DNA of 64,000 nt from Streptomyces panaciradicis (GTDB taxonomy: Bacteria > Actinomycetota > Actinomycetes > Streptomycetales > Streptomycetaceae): NCBI RefSeq assembly GCF_023516615.1, contig NZ_JAMGBF010000063.1, forward strand, positions 1 through 64,000, written 5' to 3'. The notes beneath the pieces are model-generated. The model had not been told where the DNA came from. It made no database searches and saw only the letters and a list, made by a program, of their open reading frames with translations. This document shows, one piece after another, positions 8,602 to 16,332 of this stretch. A program made the position numbers and the translations under genes. Every line of letters starts with the position of its first letter. Within the stretch, counting starts at the first letter, position 1.

Positions 8602-10857
8602 TCATCGGGCCCTGCTGCGCAGGGTCGTGAGCAGATACGCGCAGAGCAGCGCGGTCAGCGACAACGTCAGAGCGCCGCCCACGGGTTGGACGAGCACCCG
8701 CGCCAGCACGGACAGATAGCGCTCTCCGCCGAAGGGCCACTGCAGCCAGAGCGTCTCGCGCAGCCGCAGCGGAAACCCAGCCGCGGTCCGCACTGACGAT
8801 CCCTCCCAGACTTTTTGTACGAGGGGTACGACGACGACCGGTACGGCAAGCACGGCCGCGAGCCCCGCCGTGGTGGACCGGAAGATGCCCGCCGCCAGCA
8901 CCCCGGCCCAGGCGCAGCCCACGAGAAGACCCATCCAACTCGCGCTCAGCGACGGCCAGTCCGCGGGAACCCGCGTGAGCTCCCGTCCGTATACGAGGTA
9001 GAGCACTTCGGCGTCGCAGCCGACCGTGAGGAAGGCCAGGGTCAGCGCGGTGACGGCGGCGACCAGGAGTTTCGCCGTGAGCAGCCCCAGCCGGCGGGGC
9101 ACGGTGCCGCGGTCCGCCGCGAGTGCGGGGTGGCGGAACTCGTCGCCGAAGGCCAGCGCGCCGAGCAGTCCGGCGCCGAGCGCCGCGGGCGGCAGGGGCA
9201 GCTCCCGGGGCCAGGCGGCCAGCAGACGCGCCTGCGGCGTGTGTCCGATCCTGGCGAGCAGGACGGCGGTGACGGCGGACACGACGAGCACGACGGCCGC
9301 GGTGAGGAAGCCGGTGCTGATGCCGGTGGCTCGGCGGAGCTCGTAGCGCAGGGGGCGGAGGGGGCTGGGGGCGGATCGGACGGAGATGGGGGGCGGGAGG
9401 GGGGTGAGGGCGAGGCTCCGGGGGTCGGCGGTATGCGGCCTCGGCGCGGGGTCGGGGTCGGGGTCGGCGGCTGAGCGCGGGGTGAGGGTGAGACTCCGGG
9501 TGTCGGCGGTATGCGGCCTCGGTGCGGGGTCGGGGTCGGGGTCGGCGGCTGAGCGCGGGGTGAGGGTGAGACTCCGGGTGTCGGCGGTATGCGGCCTCGG
9601 TGCGGGGTCGGGGTCGGGGTCGGCGGCTGAGCGCGGGGTGAGGGTGAGACTCCGGGTGTCGGCGGTATGCGGCCTCGGTGCGGGGTCGGGGTCGGGGTCG
9701 GCGGCTGAGCGCGGGGTGAGGGTGCGGCTCCGGGTGTCGGCGGTACTCGGCGCGGGGTCGGGGTCGGCAGCCGAGTCGGTCGGCGCCGAGAGGGACGCTG
9801 CGGCTGCCGTTTCCTGAACTCGGTCGGGCCCGGCCGTGGCGTGCGGTGCGGTTTCGGGCTGACCGGTGACGGGGCGCTGAGCGGTCTTGTCGGTTCCGGT
9901 CGTGTCGTCGCCGCGTTGCGCGCGCGACCGCCCCGGCGCGTCCGCGGCATCCTGCTCCTCGGAGGTGGGCGCCCCCGCTCCGGGACCCATGTCACCGATC
10001 TCGTCGGCGAGTTGATGGACCAGGATGCTGTGGCGGAACGCCGTCTCGCCGATGTCGGCGCAGGTACTGCCGTACACGGAAAGGCGGTTGCCGCTCTCGC
10101 GGACGACCTCGACGGAGCGCCGCGCGGAGCGAGCCTCCTTGGCCAGGAGGGCGGCGAGGCGCGGGGCGTGCGGGCTGCGGACGGCGACCCGGGGGCGCAG
10201 CCGCGTGCGGGCGAACTCGGTGACGTTCTGGTCGGCGACGATTCTGCCGCGCTCCAGGGTGACGACCCGGTCGGCGTTGCGGGCGGCCTCCTTGGGGTCG
10301 GACAGGGTGAGCAGGACCGTGCCGCCCTGAGCCGCGTGGGCGCGGAGCGCGCCGTGCAGCCAGCGGGCCTCGCGGGCGGAGAGGTCGGCGGTCGGGTCGT
10401 CGAGCACGAGCGTGTGGGGGTCGGCGAGCAGGGCGCAGGCCAGGCCGAGGCGGCGGTCCATGCCCCGGGAGAGGGTGCCGAGGCGCTCGTCGCGCAGACT
10501 GACGAGGCCGACCGTCTCGAGGACTTCGTCGGCCCGGCGGACCGGAACGCCCGCGGCCGCGCACAGCATGCGCAGATGGCCGCGGACGGTGCGGACCGGG
10601 TGGCCCGGTACGTCGCCGAGCAGCACACCGACCTCACGCGACGGGTGGGCGATGCGGTGCAGTGGGCGGCCCCTGAAGTAGGTGAAGCCGCGGCCCTGTT
10701 GGAGTTCGAGCATCAGTCTGAGCACCGTCGTCCGGCCCGATCCCGGCGTGCCGAGAAGTGCGGTGACGTGGCCCGCACACGCCTCGAAGGAGACGTCGTC
10801 GACGGCGGGCGGAAGGTCCTTGCGGGGGTTGCTGGTCAGTCCGAAGGCCTGGATCAC
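8602..10857 (-). CDS. ABC ATPase-permease fusion with degenerate ATPase motifs and repeat linker
   Basis: 751 residues from GTG 10857 (an in-frame TTG at 10866 is an alternative). Residues 1-210 resemble an ABC-2-type ATPase, but key residues are changed. Walker A is GTPGSGRTT (36-44) with Arg42 in place of the Lys. There is no Q-loop Gln (VLLGD, 78-82). The signature is LSRGM (129-133). Walker B ends LDDP with Asp for the catalytic Glu. The H-loop His is Asp187. A long Pro/Thr/Asp-rich linker carries about 4.5 copies of a 26-residue repeat. The last ~200 residues have about six membrane segments like an ABC-2 permease. It lies downstream of the Nudix regulator and upstream of whiH. Substrate unknown; ATP hydrolysis is doubtful. 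Confidence 0.85.
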   Translation of the reverse strand: MIQAFGLTSNPRKDLPPAVDDVSFEACAGHVTALLGTPGSGRTTVLRLMLELQQGRGFTYFRGRPLHRIAHPSREVGVLLGDVPGHPVRTVRGHLRMLCAAAGVPVRRADEVLETVGLVSLRDERLGTLSRGMDRRLGLACALLADPHTLVLDDPTADLSAREARWLHGALRAHAAQGGTVLLTLSDPKEAARNADRVVTLERGRIVADQNVTEFARTRLRPRVAVRSPHAPRLAALLAKEARSARRSVEVVRESGNRLSVYGSTCADIGETAFRHSILVHQLADEIGDMGPGAGAPTSEEQDAADAPGRSRAQRGDDTTGTDKTAQRPVTGQPETAPHATAGPDRVQETAAAASLSAPTDSAADPDPAPSTADTRSRTLTPRSAADPDPDPAPRPHTADTRSLTLTPRSAADPDPDPAPRPHTADTRSLTLTPRSAADPDPDPAPRPHTADTRSLTLTPRSAADPDPDPAPRPHTADPRSLALTPLPPPISVRSAPSPLRPLRYELRRATGISTGFLTAAVVLVVSAVTAVLLARIGHTPQARLLAAWPRELPLPPAALGAGLLGALAFGDEFRHPALAADRGTVPRRLGLLTAKLLVAAVTALTLAFLTVGCDAEVLYLVYGRELTRVPADWPSLSASWMGLLVGCAWAGVLAAGIFRSTTAGLAAVLAVPVVVVPLVQKVWEGSSVRTAAGFPLRLRETLWLQWPFGGERYLSVLARVLVQPVGGALTLSLTALLCAYLLTTLRSRAR
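9413..9776 (-). repeat. 78-bp in-frame tandem repeat inside the ABC fusion gene
   Basis: Units start at 9413, 9491, 9569, 9647 and 9725 (exactly 78 bp apart); the middle copies are almost identical and the outer ones are diverged or partial. Each encodes 26 residues rich in Asp-Pro and Thr (TADTRSLTLTPRSAADPDPD then PAPRPH). The period is a multiple of three, so copy-number change keeps the frame. Confidence 0.95.
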
Positions 10858-11017
10858 CCGCAGCAAGATAGCGCGCTATGTCCGTTTTTCCGGGCAGCGC
10901 GCGGCCACCCGACCAGCCGCGATCGGTCCGCTCGGAACCGTGTTCGCCGTTCGCTCCTCAGCCCGGTACCACGACGGCCGCCCCTGCAGGACGGACCTGC
11001 CGTAGGCGGGCCCGGTC

Positions 11018-11776
11018 TCACACTTCGGGGCGCAGCATCGGCGGGTTGAGCAACGTGGCACCGCCTGCCCGGAACAGCTGCGCCGGGCGGCCGCCCTGAC
11101 GCGTGGTGGTACCGCCGGTGGGGACGAGGAAGCCCGGGGTTCCCGTCACCTTGCGGTGGAAGTTGCGCGGGTCGAGGGCCACGCCCCACACCGCCTCGTA
11201 GACCCTGCGCAGCTCGCCGACGGTGAACTCGGTGGGGCAGAACGCCGTGGCGAGGGACGAGTACTCGATCTTGGAGCGGGCGCGTTCCACCCCGTCGGAG
11301 AGGATCTGAGCGTGGTCGAAGGCGAGGGGTGCCACCGGTTCGCCGTCGCGGCCGTACCCGCCCTGCTGCAGCAGCTCCTCGACCGGCGCCCAGCGGGCGT
11401 TGCTGGCGTCGCCACCGGCGCGGGGTGCCGGCAGGTCGGGGGCCAGGGCGAGATGAGCGACGCTGACCACGCGCATCCGGGGGTCGCGCTTGGGGTCGCC
11501 GTAGGTCGCGAGCTGCTCGAGGTGGGCGCCGTTGTCCTGGGCGGGGACCGCGGGGTCGTGGGCGCGCAGCCCGGTCTCCTCGGCCAACTCGCGTGCTGCC
11601 GCCTGCGCCAGGTCCTCGTCCGCCCTCACGAATCCCCCGGGCAGTGCCCAGCGCCCCTGAAAGGGTGGTTCGCCCCTGCGCACCGCCAGCGCGCACAAGG
11701 CGTGGCGGCGCACGGTGAGCACGACCAGGTCCACGGTGACGGCGAAGGGCGGAAAGGCTGACGGGTCGTAGGGCAT
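11018..11776 (-). CDS. Nudix hydrolase with C-terminal winged helix, NrtR-like regulator
   Basis: 252 residues from ATG 11776. Residues 10-160 form a Nudix domain with a fully intact box: Gly48, Glu54, then REL-A-EETGL at 62-70, which would bind metal and cut a nucleoside diphosphate-linked compound. Residues about 165-250 (FCPTEFTVGELRRVYEAVWG..LDPRNFHRKV) match the winged-helix tail of NrtR-type regulators of NAD metabolism and sugar use. NrtR proteins bind ADP-ribose and often have lost hydrolysis; here the catalytic Glu residues are kept. No NAD gene is adjacent. A 15-bp palindrome just upstream may be its own operator. Confidence 0.85.
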   Translation of the reverse strand: MPYDPSAFPPFAVTVDLVVLTVRRHALCALAVRRGEPPFQGRWALPGGFVRADEDLAQAAARELAEETGLRAHDPAVPAQDNGAHLEQLATYGDPKRDPRMRVVSVAHLALAPDLPAPRAGGDASNARWAPVEELLQQGGYGRDGEPVAPLAFDHAQILSDGVERARSKIEYSSLATAFCPTEFTVGELRRVYEAVWGVALDPRNFHRKVTGTPGFLVPTGGTTTRQGGRPAQLFRAGGATLLNPPMLRPEV

Positions 11777-11789
11777 GCGGCGATCATAG

Positions 11790-11804
11790 TCGTCTGCCTG
11801 ACGA
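11790..11804. promoter_or_regulatory. Palindrome upstream of NrtR-like gene, candidate operator
   Basis: TCGTCTGCCTGACGA: 5-bp arms TCGTC/GACGA around TGCCT, 14 bases before the ATG, where an autorepressor would act. It does not match a published NrtR consensus that I can recall. Confidence 0.35.
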
Positions 11805-11915
11805 TAAACACTCCCTTCGTCGGCCGCTTCGGTGACTGATCCACTTCGTTCCGGTATGCGTCTCGCCGTCTGCTGCGGGCCGTGGCGCGGTGGCGCGATG
11901 ACGTGTTCTTCGAGG

Positions 11916-14243
11916 TCACACCCCCAGTTGCAGTCCGTCGGCGGCTTCCTCGACCATCGCGAGGCCGAGCCGGCTGACCCTCACGGAGAAGGGGGCGCCG
12001 GTGATCCGCAGTCCCGTCAGAACGATCTCGCCGAGAGGCGCGCTGCGCACGGGCCGCAGCGTGACGGTGCCGGCCGGCGCATCGGGGCGGATACCGGCGA
12101 GCGTGGACAGCAGGAACACCCCGGCGGCGGCCGCGGTGGCCGCCGGGCGGCAGGCCGCCGGGTGCGGCAGGGGGGCACTGTCCTCGGTGCGCGCCACCCC
12201 CGCGTACATCTCGGGCAGGCGGTGGCCGAAGGTCTCGGCCGCCGCGAGAACGCCCCGGAGCAGGGCGTTCGCCTCCTTGTCGTATCCGGCGGCGGCCAGG
12301 CCGGCGACCGCCACCGCCGTGTCGTGGATCCGTACGGCACCGCTCCGGTGGCCGAACGGGTTGTACCCGGCCTCCTTCGCGCCCAGTGCGCGCAGCCCCC
12401 AGCCCGAGTCCATGGCCGGGCCGCCCAGCAACCGGGCGAGCTGTTCCGTCTGCACCCGGTCCAGGAGGCCGACGGCGAGCTCGCCCCCGCCGAGCAGGCC
12501 GGTGTCGAGGAGATGGGCGGCGCCCGACCCCAAGTACGCCATCGGGGTCCCGTCAGGGGCGCGGGCCGCCACCGGCCGGCCTCCGCCCAGGTCGTCGAAC
12601 CAGAACTCCTCCCGGAACGCCCTGCGCAGCTCCCGCGCCCACTGCCGCAGTCCGGCGCCGCCCGGTCTGCCGCAGGCGTCGAGGAGATCGGCACCGAGCA
12701 GGGCCGCACGATGGGCGTGGGCCTGCGTCTCGCAGCGGACGGGGCCGCCGGGGTGGGGATCGCGCAGGTAGGTGCCGTCGCCGACGGTGTTCAGCAGCCA
12801 GGTCAGGCACCGCTCGGCCGCCGGTAGCAATTCCGTCGTGTCCCGCTCGGGGAGGCCCCAGCGTCGGGCCTCAGCCAGCAGTGTGGGGAAGAGCAGCGTT
12901 GCTTCGGTACCCGTGCAGCCCGGGGGCAGATGCGGCCCGGCGTCTCTGCGGGGCCCGGGAATCATGCCCGACTGCGCTCCGGAACTGGGGAGTTGGGTGC
13001 GTGCGAGGATCCGCAGGGTGCCCACTGCGAGCCTGGTGCCGAGGGGCAGCGTCATCCTGGCCGCGGCCAGCGCCTCGGCGGGGGCAAGACCGCAGCGCCA
13101 CGGGGCTCCGGCCGCGAGATACGTGTCGGAGCGATGCGTCGGATCGCGCAGCAGCAGGGCCCGCAGATCCTCGATGCTGGTCCGCATGAGCCGGCCGATC
13201 CTGGGGTCGTCGCCCGACGCGCTCGCCGCCGCGAGCGGGCTCGTCGCGGCATAACCCGCGGCGCGGAGAGGTCCCGCCCCGTCGGGCCGCACCCGCAGCT
13301 CCACGCTGGTGCTGCCACCAGGCGGCAGCTCGAACTCCCAGCGCAGCAGCCCCGCGGAGGCCAGCGCGTCCGCGGGCGGCGGATCTGCGCTGACCGACGA
13401 GGTCCCGGTGGGGCAGGACCAGCGCAGGCCCGAGTCGTGGACGCTGGCGGGCAGCTCGGGGCCTCCGGTGCCGGACGCGATGGCGCTCAGATCGGCCAGG
13501 TCCGTGCCGAGGGCAACCTCCAGCGGGACGCGCAGGGGGCGCGGGGCCGCGCTGTGCAGCGTGATCCGCTCCGTCCCGTCGGCCTGCCGGACGCGCTCGA
13601 CGACGACGTCCGGGTCGGGACCGGAGTGCGGGGAGACCCGCAGTGTGCCCACGAAGAGGGCCCGGTCGGCCGCGGTCATCCTGGCCTGGACGGCGAGTGG
13701 CTCACGACCGGCCACACGGACCTGGCAACGGGAGAGCACACGCCGGCCCGCACGGTAGAACCCGTCCAGCCCCTCGCCGTTCAGCTGCCCCTGCGCCGTG
13801 GAAATGGCGAGGCCCGGCAGGGCGATGCAGACGAGCGCGGCGTGGGTGGACGGCAGCTCACCCGAGCGGCGGGGCGGTGGAGTCACCGGCGCGGGGGCGC
13901 CTCGGTGCGCGGGTAATGCTGAGGCGGGCGTGCGTCGGGGACGGCCGGTCGGGGGTGGCGGGTTGCGTTCCAGTGGTGAAGGTGCTCGTGCGGGGTGGCC
14001 CTTGCCCGGCGGGAGGTCGCTGGTGAGGTCGGAGGGCGGGGGCCGGTCCTGGCGAGTGGACGGCGCGGCGGGGCCGTCGTGTCTGACATAGGACGAGGTC
14101 TGCAGATCCTCGCTCGTGAGCCGAGGCTCGTGCGGGCTGGGATGGTTCGAGGGCCTCGGCTGGTCGGCTGCGGTCCGGAGGACGGGCTCGGGCCCGCCCA
14201 TGCGGGGACGATCGTCGGCGGTGGGCGGGGGCGGCTGGTGCAT
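11916..14243 (-). CDS. Glycogen debranching enzyme-like glycosidase (GDE N-bis + alpha/alpha barrel)
   Basis: 775 residues from ATG 14243. The first ~120 residues are Pro/Arg-rich and look disordered; a GTG at 13886 could be the true start of the folded part. Next comes an N-terminal beta domain (LNGEGLDGFYRAGRRVLSRCQVRVAGREPL), then an (alpha/alpha)6 barrel (GTEATLLFPTLLAEARRWGLPERD, AMDSGWGLRALGAKEAGYNPFGHRSGAVRIHDTAVAVAGLA). This matches the amylo-alpha-1,6-glucosidase/GH63-like group found in Streptomyces beside DUF4192. It probably acts on a branched alpha-glucan or oligosaccharide in the cytoplasm, as no signal peptide is seen. The exact substrate is uncertain. Confidence 0.8.
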   Translation of the reverse strand: MHQPPPPTADDRPRMGGPEPVLRTAADQPRPSNHPSPHEPRLTSEDLQTSSYVRHDGPAAPSTRQDRPPPSDLTSDLPPGKGHPARAPSPLERNPPPPTGRPRRTPASALPAHRGAPAPVTPPPRRSGELPSTHAALVCIALPGLAISTAQGQLNGEGLDGFYRAGRRVLSRCQVRVAGREPLAVQARMTAADRALFVGTLRVSPHSGPDPDVVVERVRQADGTERITLHSAAPRPLRVPLEVALGTDLADLSAIASGTGGPELPASVHDSGLRWSCPTGTSSVSADPPPADALASAGLLRWEFELPPGGSTSVELRVRPDGAGPLRAAGYAATSPLAAASASGDDPRIGRLMRTSIEDLRALLLRDPTHRSDTYLAAGAPWRCGLAPAEALAAARMTLPLGTRLAVGTLRILARTQLPSSGAQSGMIPGPRRDAGPHLPPGCTGTEATLLFPTLLAEARRWGLPERDTTELLPAAERCLTWLLNTVGDGTYLRDPHPGGPVRCETQAHAHRAALLGADLLDACGRPGGAGLRQWARELRRAFREEFWFDDLGGGRPVAARAPDGTPMAYLGSGAAHLLDTGLLGGGELAVGLLDRVQTEQLARLLGGPAMDSGWGLRALGAKEAGYNPFGHRSGAVRIHDTAVAVAGLAAAGYDKEANALLRGVLAAAETFGHRLPEMYAGVARTEDSAPLPHPAACRPAATAAAAGVFLLSTLAGIRPDAPAGTVTLRPVRSAPLGEIVLTGLRITGAPFSVRVSRLGLAMVEEAADGLQLGV

Positions 14244-14518
14244 ACGGTCGCTTCTTCTGCGCTCTGTGCCCCTTGGGCGTGTGCGGCGCCGGGTCGGGGC
14301 TCCGGACGGACGTGGGGCATGCGGCGGCGCGGCCCGTCCGGGCGCTCCGCCACTCAGGTGAACGGGACGGGACTCCCCCGGGTCACGGCCGCGTCGGACC
14401 GACCCAGCCGAATGGCGGTGCCCGCGCGAGGTGCCTCCGGTGCATCGCCTGTGCCGGCGGTATTTCGGTGTGCAGTTGCCCTCGTATCGGCAACTCGCGC
14501 CACCCGCATGTCTGTTGC

Positions 14519-16126
14519 TCATACCTCTGCCTCGCCGTCCCCATCCGCGAGGCGGGCGCTCCCCGGGTGGTCGTCGTACCCGCGTACGGTCCCCCTTCCG
14601 GATGTAGGCGGACGGGTGACACCCGTCGGCCCTGTGCGGGGACGGGTGACGCCGGTCGGGGCCTTGCCCGTCCGGGCGTCGTCCGTGGCAGGTGTCCTGG
14701 GGCGTGGAACCGTTGTGCCGCTGCCCCGGACAGCCGCCCTCGCCGAGCGCGGCCGGTTCACCGCCGTACGGCTGGACCGGGAGCGGCGTCGCGGAGGAGA
14801 GGCGTCCTCGTGGACCGGGGCCGGGCCGGTGGCCTCGGACACCGACTCTTTCGGGTCGTCGCCCTGCCGATGCGGAGCGGCGCCTCGGTCCCGGCGTTCC
14901 GCTCGCAGGCAGCGGCGGACCGATTCCGGGTCGAGACCCTCGTTGCACGCCTGGTGCAGAAGGCGGGCGAAGAGATAGTCGGGGTCCGCGCCCAGGGCCA
15001 TGGCGAGGGCTTCGCGGGCCTCCAGATCGTCGCCGGTGGACCATGCGACCCAGCCGGCCAGAGTCAACGGGGCGGCCGCGTGTTCGCTGTAGGGGCCGAC
15101 GCAGCGGCGGGCCAGAGCTCGCCAGAGCCGTAGGGCGGGGGCGGCTTCCTCACCCTCCATCCATTCGGCGGCACGGTCGCGGGTGGCGCGGTCCTGCAGG
15201 CCGAGGATCAGCGCCGCGGCCTCGTCATGGTCGAGCAGTCCGTCGTCGCGGAGGTCCGAGGTGAGCGCGCCGGTGACCGGTGGCGCCGCGGCCAGGCGGT
15301 GCATGATCAGCTCGGCCAGCCCGAGCGTCTCCTCGGCCACTGCGGCACGGTCGGCGGCGTCCAGGATCCTGGGCACCAGGCTCGTGCTCGCCGTGTCGAG
15401 TGCGATCTCCTGGGTCAGGGCGGCCCCTGTCTCCCAGGGCTGGAGCCTCGCGCGCAGTTCGCGCAGCGTGCCCCGGACCTGCAGGCCGGCGTAGGTGGCC
15501 GCGGCGGCGAGCACAGAGGTGCCGGGCAGGCCCATCGGCCGGCCTTCGGGCGGACAGCAGCCCTCGTCGACACAGCAGTACGACCAGAAGCGACCGTCGG
15601 AGATGCACAGGGCCTCGATCACCGGCACGTCGAGCTGTCCGCATTCGACACGCAGCTTCTGGGCCAGCGGGCGCAGCCGCTCCATGACCTGGCGGCCCGA
15701 CTCGCCCTTCGCCGGTTCCTGGCAGAGGTAGGCGACCATCTGCTCGGGGCGGGCTCCTCGGCGCTCGCTTCCGGTCACCAGTCCGTGCGCCAGCTGCCGA
15801 GCGGCGGACGCCCAGTCGTCGACGCTGGTGGGAATGCCGAGCCGGGCGCGGCCGCCGAACCGGCCCCGGCCCTCCCTGTCGTGCAGGGCGACCAGGACGA
15901 TGCTGTCCTCGGGTCGGTAGCCGAGGAGGTACGGCAACGCGTCGGCCAGTTCCGCCGGGGTGCGCAGGGTGACCTGGTGCTCGGCGCCGTGGCTGTCGTA
16001 GGCGGTCGGTCCGATGTGCGTTTCCGGCGGCAGCGGCCGACTGTGGGTGTCGTGCGGGGCGCGGTCCTCGTGTCCGGTCGCCCTGTCGTTTTCGGAGGAT
16101 CCGGTGGTTTCGCCGTGGTTCGTCAT
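14519..16126 (-). CDS. DUF4192 domain protein
   Basis: 535 residues from ATG 16126. Residues about 50-410 match actinobacterial DUF4192: VTLRTPAELADALPYLLGYRPEDSIVLVAL near the start, a central CISDGRFWSYCCVDEGCCPPEGRP motif rich in Cys, and a C-terminal helical part ending ALGADPDYLFARLLHQACNEGLDP. The last ~110 residues are Arg/Thr/Pro-rich with short repeats (TGVTRPRTGPTGVTRPPTSG) and are probably disordered. DUF4192 is often linked to recQ-like or sigma genes in Streptomyces, but no function is known. It is divergent from recQ across 206 bases. Confidence 0.85.
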   Translation of the reverse strand: MTNHGETTGSSENDRATGHEDRAPHDTHSRPLPPETHIGPTAYDSHGAEHQVTLRTPAELADALPYLLGYRPEDSIVLVALHDREGRGRFGGRARLGIPTSVDDWASAARQLAHGLVTGSERRGARPEQMVAYLCQEPAKGESGRQVMERLRPLAQKLRVECGQLDVPVIEALCISDGRFWSYCCVDEGCCPPEGRPMGLPGTSVLAAAATYAGLQVRGTLRELRARLQPWETGAALTQEIALDTASTSLVPRILDAADRAAVAEETLGLAELIMHRLAAAPPVTGALTSDLRDDGLLDHDEAAALILGLQDRATRDRAAEWMEGEEAAPALRLWRALARRCVGPYSEHAAAPLTLAGWVAWSTGDDLEAREALAMALGADPDYLFARLLHQACNEGLDPESVRRCLRAERRDRGAAPHRQGDDPKESVSEATGPAPVHEDASPPRRRSRSSRTAVNRPRSARAAVRGSGTTVPRPRTPATDDARTGKAPTGVTRPRTGPTGVTRPPTSGRGTVRGYDDHPGSARLADGDGEAEV

Positions 16127-16332
16127 GCGCAGACGATCTCGCGGATCACGAGGGTCCGCTTGACCCTGTGGATAAGTCCGACCAGGAACACGTCAACCCA
16201 ACGCCAGAAACCCTCAACCCCACCGTCCCAACAACGAGTTGGCATCCCGCAGACAGTCATACCGGCCCTTCTCCGCACAGCCCCGCACCCGCTCGACCCC
16301 GCTTGTCAGTCCCGTCCTGTTTGATGGGACGC

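Noticed and set aside
9413..9776. Regularly spaced repeats that could suggest a CRISPR array
   Set aside because: The units are directly adjacent and in frame within a gene; there are no unique spacers and no cas genes.
14244..15044. N-terminal extension of the debranching-type enzyme upstream of 14243
   Set aside because: The frame stays open but overlaps the well-supported DUF4192 gene and is low-complexity Arg/Pro sequence.
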